DNA of 9,223 nt from Elusimicrobiota bacterium (GTDB lineage Bacteria > Elusimicrobiota > Elusimicrobia > UBA1565 > UBA9628): positions 1-9,223 of the forward strand of contig JAQUNT010000056.1 of NCBI GenBank assembly GCA_028717525.1, written 5' to 3'. Within the stretch, counting starts at the first letter, position 1; each line of letters begins with the position of its first letter. This document shows, in pieces, positions 1-5,169 of the stretch. Below the pieces are notes generated by a model that was given only the letters and a program-made list of their open reading frames with translations, searched no databases and was not told where the DNA came from. Both the position numbers and the translations under genes were made by a program.

Positions 1-1716
1 CATCCAAGGCGCGGCCCGGCCCACGTGGACGTGATCCCAAGCCTCGTAGCCCATGAGCACAAGCGGCACGACTTCCAGAGCACTGAACACCGCCCCAAAT
101 GCCAACGCCGCGGACGGCGTGCCGGAGAAGTAGAGGTGGTGCAGCGTCCCGATGATCCCGCCCGCCAGATAGACGGTCGAGACCATGAGCGCAGCCCTCG
201 CGGCCGAGTCCGGATCCACCAGACCCATCCTGGCGAACAGGAAGGCTATGACCACGGTCGCGAAAACCTCGAAGAAGCCCTCCACCCACAGGTGCACCAC
301 CCACCAGCGCCAATACTCGACGATGGAGAGGTGCGTGTGCGCTCCCCACATGAGCCCGGCCCCGTAGAACCCTGCGATGGCGATGGCCGAAACGACGAAG
401 AGCAGCAGCAGTTGCTTGTCGTTGCCCTTGCCGAAGAGCGCGGGCACGGCACAGCGTGCGACGAGCGCAAGCCAGATGAGGAGACCGGCGAAGAGCCCTG
501 CCTGCCAGACCCTCCCAAGGTCGACGTATTCGTACCCTTGATGACCCCAATAGAACCAGGAGTCGCCCGACAGCTTGTGGAAGACGCTGGCCCACTCCCC
601 GAGGAGCGAACCCACGACGATGACGACAAGCGCTCCCAGGAGGACCCATACGCCAAGGCTCTGGCCCTTAGGCTCCTTCCCGGCAACGATTGGCCCGATG
701 AAGAGCCCTGCGGCAAGCCAAGTCGTAGCGATCCAGAACAGGCCGAGCTGGACATGCCAGGTGCGCGTGACCACGTAGGGCAGCCACTTGGCCAGCGGGA
801 TTCCGTAGAAGCCCTGGCCCTCCACGCCGTAGTGCGCGGTCAGGACGCCGACGCCTATCTGCGCCAGGATGAGCCCGGCCGCAACCCCGAAATACGCGAG
901 CACGGCCCTCTGAGACGCCGTCGGCTGCAAGCTCAGCATAGGATCCGTGGCCGGAGCGGTCGATTTCGCAGCCCCATATCCCTTGCCCGCGTAGAGACTG
1001 ACCATCCCGGCGATGCCAGCCAGAAGCAGGATGAAGCTCACCCCGCTCCAGACCACCGCGGCCCCGGTCGGCCGGTTGCCAATGAGGGGTTCATGGGGCC
1101 AATTGTTGGTGTAAGAGTACGTGCTGCCCGGACGCTGCGCCGCGGCAGCCCAAGCGCTCCAGAAGAAGAAACCCGATAGCTGACGAAGCTTGGCAGAATC
1201 AGTCAACGCCCCGGCCGGGATGGCGTACTCGGGCTTCCCATTGCTGAAAACATCGGAATAGTGGGAGAAGTTGCTCTCGAATGCCTTGGCCCTTAGGGGA
1301 TCGATGACAAGCCGTCCCGAGCTCTGGTCGTAGGTGTTCTCGCGGAACATGCGCTCAACGCGGCTGCGCAGCAAGGCCTGGCGGTCGGCGTCGAGCTTGT
1401 CGTAGGGGAGTTTCAACTCAGACTGGGACAGCTCGTTGAGCACGAAAATCAGTTCCCGGTGAAGCCAATCAGCCGTCCAGTCGGGGGCCACATAGCCGCC
1501 GTGCCCCCATACCGACCCGACCTCCATGCCGCCCATAGACTGCCAGACGGACTGTCCGGCCTCGATGCTGCCCGCGGGGAGCACCACCGCGCCGCTCGGC
1601 GTCACGACCTCGGCGGGGACCGGAGGCGCTTGGGTGTATATCTTGCGGCCGACGAAACCCAGCACCGCGAATGAAACGACATTCACGACGACGAACGCCC
1701 CCCACAGTCTTCTCAT
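1..1716 (-). CDS. norB: Quinol-dependent nitric oxide reductase (qNor), 3' end cut by window edge
   Basis: This is a membrane enzyme that reduces two NO to N2O with electrons taken from quinol (NorB/NorZ family, heme-copper oxidase superfamily). The frame is open from ATG at 1716 to the left edge, giving 572 residues of the family's usual roughly 760. A first membrane helix (about residues 5-24) is followed by the periplasmic cytochrome c-like domain, with GHGGYVAPDW. That domain has no CxxCH, so it binds no heme c, which separates qNor from cytochrome-c-dependent NorB/NorC. The catalytic domain shows a heme-ligand histidine in TRTWHVQLG (H321) and the FeB-site residues H475 and E479 in VVHLWVEGFFE and H526-H527 in GTLHHLYFSG. 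The two later heme histidines would lie outside the window. GAGGG sits 8 nt before the start. It is the last visible gene of the operon, 17 nt after the methyltransferase. No start-to-stop ORF covers it because its stop is outside the window. Confidence 0.95.
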   Translation of the reverse strand, partial: MRRLWGAFVVVNVVSFAVLGFVGRKIYTQAPPVPAEVVTPSGAVVLPAGSIEAGQSVWQSMGGMEVGSVWGHGGYVAPDWTADWLHRELIFVLNELSQSELKLPYDKLDADRQALLRSRVERMFRENTYDQSSGRLVIDPLRAKAFESNFSHYSDVFSNGKPEYAIPAGALTDSAKLRQLSGFFFWSAWAAAAQRPGSTYSYTNNWPHEPLIGNRPTGAAVVWSGVSFILLLAGIAGMVSLYAGKGYGAAKSTAPATDPMLSLQPTASQRAVLAYFGVAAGLILAQIGVGVLTAHYGVEGQGFYGIPLAKWLPYVVTRTWHVQLGLFWIATTWLAAGLFIGPIVAGKEPKGQSLGVWVLLGALVVIVVGSLLGEWASVFHKLSGDSWFYWGHQGYEYVDLGRVWQAGLFAGLLIWLALVARCAVPALFGKGNDKQLLLLFVVSAIAIAGFYGAGLMWGAHTHLSIVEYWRWWVVHLWVEGFFEVFATVVIAFLFARMGLVDPDSAARAALMVSTVYLAGGIIGTLHHLYFSGTPSAALAFGAVFSALEVVPLVLMGYEAWDHVHVGRAAPWM

Positions 1717-1733
1717 GTTCAGGGCCCTCGCTC

Positions 1734-2198
1734 TCAATATACCCAGGGGAAGAACTTCTTCGGCACGCTCTTCCTATATCGACCGTATTCCTGATACGTC
1801 CTTACCAGCCACTCCTCTTCAACCCGCGACTTAGCATCAAAGAAAAGAACAAGCACTATCGTCAATACCAGCCGGGCCAGGTCGCCCAAGACCAGGCTCC
1901 AACCGGCCGCCGCGATGATGATCCCCGAATACCCTGGATGGCGAACGAATCCATAGAGCCCTCCTTGGACCAAAGGCGCATCCGCCATCGGCTTCAATGA
2001 CGACCGGAAGCTGCGATTCAGGGTCCTGGCAGCGGCCAGAGTGCTGCCAACCCCGCCCAACAGGCAGAACACCCCAAGGCATCGAATAGCCATCGGCAGG
2101 TCCAGCGCAAACCGCCAAGGCCAGAAGATGATGGTCAGCAGCAAGATGGCCTGTGCGACCCTCCAGCCCCTATTCGACAGGCCCATGCCCGGGCTCAC
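1734..2198 (-). CDS. Isoprenylcysteine carboxyl methyltransferase (ICMT)-type membrane protein
   Basis: This is a 154-residue integral membrane protein of the ICMT/PEMT-like methyltransferase group, which uses S-adenosylmethionine in the membrane. Hydrophobic segments lie at about 15-32, 36-58 and 91-120. The family signature follows: GLYGFVRHPGYSG (79-92, with R86-H87-P88), then the acidic pair E127-E128 and the terminal LVRTYQEYGRYRK...FFPWVY. These elements form the cofactor pocket in known members. The GTG start at 2198 gives a GTGA 4-nt overlap with the DUF488 stop, which suggests translational coupling. An in-frame ATG at 2186 is the alternative, and neither start has a clear Shine-Dalgarno. 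The substrate is unknown: bacteria lack prenylated CAAX proteins, so a lipid, a quinone-like molecule or another small thiol or carboxylate is possible. Family assignment is firm and function is open. Confidence 0.85.
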   Translation of the reverse strand: MSPGMGLSNRGWRVAQAILLLTIIFWPWRFALDLPMAIRCLGVFCLLGGVGSTLAAARTLNRSFRSSLKPMADAPLVQGGLYGFVRHPGYSGIIIAAAGWSLVLGDLARLVLTIVLVLFFDAKSRVEEEWLVRTYQEYGRYRKSVPKKFFPWVY

Positions 2199-2614
2199 TC
2201 TCTTCGGCCGACTCGGGCACTCGTTTGGGCCAACATCTTCTCAAGATGGTTTCTCAGAACGACCGCGTTGTTATGGACCTTATCCTTCGCGCCATAGAGC
2301 AGCGTGACGGTGCCGCGGCGAGCCGCATCAAGAATTGGGCGGAGCTCCTCTTCTCGCGCTGCGAGTTCAGCCCCATAGCGTCGCCGGAACTCCTCCCAGA
2401 GGGAGGGATCGTGGCCGAACCAAAGCCGCAGTTCAGCGCTGGGCGCAATGACCTTCAACCAGGCCTTCAGGCGCAGGGCATCCCTTTTTACACCGCGCGG
2501 CCAGAGACGGTCGACCAGATACCGCTCCCCGTCTTCCGGCGCTGCCGCTTCATAGGCGCGCTTGACTCGGATGTCTGGTTTCCAAACACGCCTACCCATC
2601 CGCGGTTCCATCAT
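2195..2614 (-). CDS. DUF488 family protein (YeaO-like)
   Basis: This small soluble protein of 139 residues matches the DUF488/YeaO family in length and motifs. They are an early Y21 with APEDGERYLVDRLWPRG (25-41), the central AWLKVIAPS and LRLWFGHDP (62-70), EEFRRRY (74-80), and near the end TLLYGAKD with HNNAVVL (114-120). The function of this family is not established. The ATG at 2614 overlaps the ferredoxin stop as ATGA. A second in-frame ATG at 2611 is better spaced from the upstream GGAG (5 nt, against 2 nt), so the true start may be one codon later. The stop overlaps the GTG of the methyltransferase gene. Its place between a ferredoxin and a methyltransferase in an NO reductase operon suggests a stress role, but this is only inference from context. 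Confidence 0.88.
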   Translation of the reverse strand: MMEPRMGRRVWKPDIRVKRAYEAAAPEDGERYLVDRLWPRGVKRDALRLKAWLKVIAPSAELRLWFGHDPSLWEEFRRRYGAELAAREEELRPILDAARRGTVTLLYGAKDKVHNNAVVLRNHLEKMLAQTSARVGRRE

Positions 2615-2799
2615 GGCTCCACAGTGATCGCGTCCGCCGGGCAGTCCTCGGCAGCCTGGCGGCAGGAAGCCTCGGCAACCTGCGGGACAACGGGCACATG
2701 GACCACGGCTTTGCCTTCCTCCATACGGAAGACCTCAGGGCAGATATTCGCGCAGAGTTCACAGCCGATGCATAGGTCAGGGTCCACTTTAGCTTTCAT
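2611..2799 (-). CDS. Small [4Fe-4S] ferredoxin
   Basis: This is a 62-residue single-cluster bacterial ferredoxin, a soluble low-potential electron carrier. The N-terminal half has CIGCELCANICP (C10, C13, C16, C20) and the C-terminal half has C46 and C53 in CPADAI. In well-studied monocluster ferredoxins such as that of Thermotoga maritima, the cluster is held by the first three cysteines and the last one, while the other two form a disulfide. The same layout here gives C10, C13, C16 and C53 for the cluster and C20-C46 as a spare pair. The start ATG at 2799 follows the cupin stop by 10 nt, and its ribosome-binding GAGGGG overlaps that TGA stop. No dedicated reductase is seen nearby. A likely role is to feed electrons to an operon partner such as the hemerythrin-like protein, which is inference. 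qNor itself takes electrons from quinol. Confidence 0.92.
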   Translation of the reverse strand: MKAKVDPDLCIGCELCANICPEVFRMEEGKAVVHVPVVPQVAEASCRQAAEDCPADAITVEP

Positions 2800-2809
2800 A
2801 AACGGCCCC

Positions 2810-3154
2810 TCAGGAGCGGATCATGACAAGCGCCATCTTGAACTTTTCGACGGCCTGGAGCGCGTGGGGCTTGTTCGCAGGCATAATGAGCATCTCTCCG
2901 GCCTTGACCCGATGGGCCTGGCCAGCGACAGAGATGTCCGCCTCACCGTCCAATACCTGGACGAGTGCGTCGAATGGAGCCGTATGCTCACTTAATCCCT
3001 GCCCCTGGTCGAAGGCGAAGAGCGTCACGGTCCCGGTCTTGCGATCCAGCAGGGTGCGGCTAACGATTGCGCCATGCTGGTATTCAACGACCTCTGCGGG
3101 GCGCAGCACCTTGCCCTTCAGTTCCTCCACAGATCCTTCCATCTTGTTCACCAT
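2810..3154 (-). CDS. Small single-domain cupin protein
   Basis: This is a 114-residue cytoplasmic cupin beta-barrel. Motif 1 is degenerate: GLSEHTAPFDALVQVLDGEADI (53-74) keeps H57 but has A59 where the second histidine of HxH is usual. Motif 2 is GEMLIMPANKPHAL (86-99) with P92 and H97. The HTAPFDA...MPANKPHA...FKM pattern is typical of a common group of small cupins of unknown function, so metal binding, if any, would use fewer ligands than in classical cupin enzymes. The ATG at 3154 has a strong GGAG 6 nt upstream and lies 18 nt after the DUF6448 gene. The position in the operon suggests a small-molecule sensor or accessory protein in NO stress, but no reaction can be assigned. Confidence 0.88.
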   Translation of the reverse strand: MVNKMEGSVEELKGKVLRPAEVVEYQHGAIVSRTLLDRKTGTVTLFAFDQGQGLSEHTAPFDALVQVLDGEADISVAGQAHRVKAGEMLIMPANKPHALQAVEKFKMALVMIRS

Positions 3155-3172
3155 GGCATTCTCCTTTCCGCT

Positions 3173-3790
3173 TCAATCCTTGTGGGTTGCTTCGTGCCCT
3201 TCGCCTTCCTCGTGATGGGCGACCGCGCCGGATGCAGCCTGGTGGATGCCCGCCACATAGTGGACGAACTCCACATAGGCCTCGACGGATTCCCGCCCGG
3301 CCGCTACGGACTTATCGGCCCGCGCCCGCGTCTTGGACGCCTTGGCGAACCGCTCGCGGATTCCCGAGGCGACATGATGGGTCACCTTCTCGACAAGGGC
3401 GTCGACGCTGCCTGTCTCGAGCGCCTTGTCCGCCCCTTCGATGATTGGGTCATGCCCGGCACCGGCGGGCTTTAGGCCGGTATAGGGAGCGCCCTCACCC
3501 GCGCGATGGATGCGGACCAGGGTCTCGAAGAAGTAGGTGTCGGCCATCTCCTGCACGTCGGCGCCCTGCTTGCGAAGCGCCCAGGTCTTCTTGAAGGCCT
3601 CGCGGATCTCGCCTTCACGCTCCGGCTTGACCCACCGCAGCACGGACGTCGCATCGCCCTTGGCCAGGGCGGCCTTAGCTGCCGTGACCACCGGCCCGTC
3701 CATCGTGTCGCAATGCGCCTGGACGAGCGCGGGGCGCGCTGCCGCCAAGCCCGCCGCGAGAACACCTGCCAGCATAAGTCTGTGTTTCAT
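3173..3790 (-). CDS. Exported DUF6448 family protein
   Basis: This is a 205-residue secreted or periplasmic protein. A Sec signal peptide (MKHR, then a hydrophobic stretch to about residue 23) has a probable cleavage after VQA-25, so the mature chain would begin with H26-C27 in HCDTMDGPVV, the hallmark of DUF6448. Further family elements are LRWVKPEREGEI (51-62), YFFETLVRIHRAGEGAPYTGLKPAG (86-110) and YVEFVHYVAGIH (172-183). The tail after residue 190 is rich in His and Glu (H192, H193, H199, H203). No function is known for this family; a metal-binding role is my inference from the histidines. The frame is open further upstream to 3943, but the ATG at 3790 has GGGGAGAG just before it and gives the signal peptide directly, and the longer version would overlap the hemerythrin gene. 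It lies 25 nt after hemerythrin. Confidence 0.9.
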   Translation of the reverse strand: MKHRLMLAGVLAAGLAAARPALVQAHCDTMDGPVVTAAKAALAKGDATSVLRWVKPEREGEIREAFKKTWALRKQGADVQEMADTYFFETLVRIHRAGEGAPYTGLKPAGAGHDPIIEGADKALETGSVDALVEKVTHHVASGIRERFAKASKTRARADKSVAAGRESVEAYVEFVHYVAGIHQAASGAVAHHEEGEGHEATHKD

Positions 3791-3794
3791 GATT

Positions 3795-3802
3795 CTCTCC
3801 CC
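3795..3802 (-). promoter_or_regulatory. Ribosome binding site of the DUF6448 gene
   Basis: On the minus strand GGGGAGAG ends 4 nt before the ATG at 3790 (core GGAG to ATG 6 nt). This strong site fixes the start at 3790 against the longer in-frame starts that reach into the hemerythrin gene. Confidence 0.7.
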
Positions 3803-3815
3803 TGTTCCCGACCTC

Positions 3816-4370
3816 TCAGCCGAGATGCGCCGTCTCGAGGCGCTCGAGCAGGCCGTGGAATTCCTCGTGCTTGCCCAAGCCGATCCGCTCGACCTCGATC
3901 CTCTCGAACTCCTCGGCAAGCTCATCCTGCTTCTTCTCCCCAAGCAGACGATCGGCCATCGGGAAGAGGATATTGTTCTCCTTGTTGATGTGCTGGGTGA
4001 GCAGCGCGATGTAGCCGCGGCCGTTCTCGACGACTCCCGCGCCGGCCTTCGCGTCGCCCTGGCCGTACTCGCCGATGGCCTCGGCTAATCCCCGGATGAA
4101 GGCGCGACCCTGGTTGTGCTCGGCGAGCATCACCGCGATCGGGCCGCCATCCCTAGGCATACCGGCCTTTTCCATGGCCGGGAAGAGCACGTCCTCTTCC
4201 TTGCCGTGGTGGCACTTGTCCGCGAAGACCCTCAGGAACTCGAGGATCTTCTCAAGCTCCTTGCTGTCGACCTTCCGGCCGGACTCGATCTGACCGCTCA
4301 ATTTGTCCAATACCCGCAGCATCAGCAGGATGCCCTCATGTTCCGCCATCAGTTGTTCTGTCGCTTTCAT
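3816..4370 (-). CDS. Hemerythrin-like (HHE) di-iron protein
   Basis: This is a 184-residue cytoplasmic four-helix-bundle protein of the hemerythrin HHE cation-binding family. The expected iron ligands are visible: H11 in AEHEGI, H54/H55 with E58/E59 in KCHHGKEEDVLFPAM, H85 in AEHNQGR, and H127 with E131 in TQHINKENNILFPMAD. Members bind O2 or NO, or repair iron centres after nitrosative damage (YtfE/DnrN type), but this protein lacks the ScdA N-terminal domain of YtfE. A place in an operon that ends in an NO reductase supports NO handling. The start at ATG 4370 is chosen for the GGGGAA in front of it. ATG 4382, four codons earlier, overlaps the TetR stop as TGATG and is a real alternative. 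The open frame to 4598 is a shadow over the TetR gene. Confidence 0.93.
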   Translation of the reverse strand: MKATEQLMAEHEGILLMLRVLDKLSGQIESGRKVDSKELEKILEFLRVFADKCHHGKEEDVLFPAMEKAGMPRDGGPIAVMLAEHNQGRAFIRGLAEAIGEYGQGDAKAGAGVVENGRGYIALLTQHINKENNILFPMADRLLGEKKQDELAEEFERIEVERIGLGKHEEFHGLLERLETAHLG

Positions 4371-4374
4371 GGTA

Positions 4375-4380
4375 TTCCCC
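4375..4380 (-). promoter_or_regulatory. Ribosome binding site deciding the hemerythrin start
   Basis: GGGGAA on the minus strand lies 4 nt before the ATG at 4370. It favours that ATG over the one at 4382, which would itself overlap this site and the stop of the TetR gene. Confidence 0.5.
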
Positions 4381-4381
4381 A

Positions 4382-5011
4382 TCAGGATAGCGCTTTCAAA
4401 GCCAACTCGGCCCGTGCCTCGATCATCGCGTCGGATGCCAGCAGCGGCTCGGCCTGCTTGAGCGTGACAGCGAACGCCTTGCGGGCCGACGCCTTCTCGG
4501 TCAACCCCAAGGCGATGATCGGCATGATCACGCTTCCGGCCAGGAATGACATGGCGCAAGGCAACGGCATCTCCTTTAATACGCCCCGCTTCTGGCACTC
4601 ATGGATCAGTCCGGCGATGACCTGAAGGTGGCGCGGAAGATTGTCACCAGAGAACCGGATGGCCTCCGCATCCCCCTCGATCACATCGTGGATCATCATC
4701 ACGAAAAGCTTCCGGTTGTCCCGGACGAAACGGGCCAGGGCGACCAGGGCCCGGCGCAGCCGCTCCTGGGGAGAGACGTTCTCGCCGCAGACTTCCACCG
4801 TGAAGTTCTTGAAGAACTCCTCGTAGATGTCTTGCAGGACCAGTTGGGCGAACTTCTGCTTGGTCTTGAAGTTGAAGTAGAACATGCCGGGGTTGACCCC
4901 GGCCTCGGCCGACACCCTGCGCTGGCTGAGCCCGCAGATCCCGGTTTCAGGCAGGAGCTTGCGCCCCGCTTTGAGGAGAAGCTTGTCGGTGTTGCGCGAT
5001 GGCCTGGACAT
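4382..5011 (-). CDS. TetR/AcrR-family transcriptional repressor
   Basis: This 209-residue protein has the usual length of the family. The N-terminal helix-turn-helix is at about residues 10-58 (TDKLLLKAGRKLL, then LSQRRVSAEAGVNPGMFYFNFKTKQKF), with the typical GMFYFNFKTK recognition segment. The C-terminal half is the ligand and dimer domain, without a motif that names its ligand. It has four cysteines (C26, C75, C139, C152), of which C139 and C152 lie in the sensor domain. ATG 5011 has GGAG 7 nt upstream. It is the first gene of an eight-gene operon, and its own promoter lies inside a palindrome, so autorepression together with control of all downstream genes is the simple model. The inducer is unknown; NO, a nitrosated product or a quinone-like compound would fit the operon. 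Confidence 0.93.
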   Translation of the reverse strand: MSRPSRNTDKLLLKAGRKLLPETGICGLSQRRVSAEAGVNPGMFYFNFKTKQKFAQLVLQDIYEEFFKNFTVEVCGENVSPQERLRRALVALARFVRDNRKLFVMMIHDVIEGDAEAIRFSGDNLPRHLQVIAGLIHECQKRGVLKEMPLPCAMSFLAGSVIMPIIALGLTEKASARKAFAVTLKQAEPLLASDAMIEARAELALKALS

Positions 5012-5025
5012 CTCTTGTCTCCATT

Positions 5026-5059
5026 ACTAGGCGTCAGTATAATTATACCTCTACCTAGT
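5026..5059. promoter_or_regulatory. Palindromic operator, probable TetR-family repressor site
   Basis: This is a 34-bp two-level palindrome: ACTAGG, 5 bp, GTATAATTATAC, 5 bp, CCTAGT. The inner 12 bp and the outer 6-bp arms are perfectly symmetric about the same centre; the two 5-bp spacers are not. It covers the -10 box and the expected transcription start of the TetR gene, so a bound dimer, or a pair of dimers, would block RNA polymerase. Binding by the adjacent repressor is inferred from position and symmetry. Confidence 0.75.
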
Positions 5060-5070
5060 TTCATTGTCAA
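5042..5070 (-). promoter_or_regulatory. Consensus sigma-70 promoter of the NO operon
   Basis: On the minus strand TTGACA (5070-5065) is followed by a 17-bp spacer and TATAAT (5047-5042), a perfect match to the vegetative consensus. Transcription should start near 5035, leaving a leader of about 24 nt with GGAG before the TetR ATG. Such a strong promoter needs repression to be conditional, which fits the overlapping palindrome. Because the inner palindrome is symmetric, TATAAT also occurs on the plus strand at 5038-5043, but no gene follows in that direction. Confidence 0.85.
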
Positions 5071-5107
5071 GCCCCCCTCCATGCCTATCGCAGAGAATTG
5101 CCGGCCG

Positions 5108-5148
5108 CCGCTCGCGCAGATTTTCCTTCGCGGTCGCCCCGCGAGCGG
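5108..5148. repeat. Inverted repeat downstream of the caspase gene, possible transcription end
   Basis: Perfect 9-bp arms CCGCTCGCG (5108-5116) and CGCGAGCGG (5140-5148) are separated by 23 bp. A smaller hairpin (CGCGG, 5 bp, CCGCG, 5129-5143) could form instead. It sits 21 bp after the caspase stop and before the TetR promoter, where a terminator would be expected. No run of T follows on the minus strand, so an intrinsic terminator is doubtful. Otherwise the 98 bp between the caspase stop and the -35 box show nothing. Confidence 0.4.
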
Positions 5149-5169
5149 CTGGTCTTTATACTGGCGGGG

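Noticed and set aside
25..1179. 384-residue open frame on the plus strand
   Set aside because: It lies antisense to the qNor gene, whose frame shows clear family motifs. The translation is rich in charged residues and Pro with no recognisable domain, as expected for a shadow in GC-rich DNA.
2153..2995. 280-residue open frame on the plus strand
   Set aside because: It runs antisense across four genes (methyltransferase, DUF488, ferredoxin and cupin) that each match known families.
3791..3943. N-terminal extension of the DUF6448 frame
   Set aside because: It would bury the signal peptide inside the protein and overlap the hemerythrin gene; a strong ribosome site marks ATG 3790.
4383..4598. 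N-terminal extension of the hemerythrin frame
   Set aside because: It overlaps the TetR gene out of frame, and its residues do not resemble the hemerythrin family.
5038..5043. Plus-strand TATAAT as a second, rightward promoter
   Set aside because: It follows from the symmetry of the operator. No TTGACA-like box stands 16-18 bp upstream on that strand, and the next rightward region is antisense to the caspase gene.
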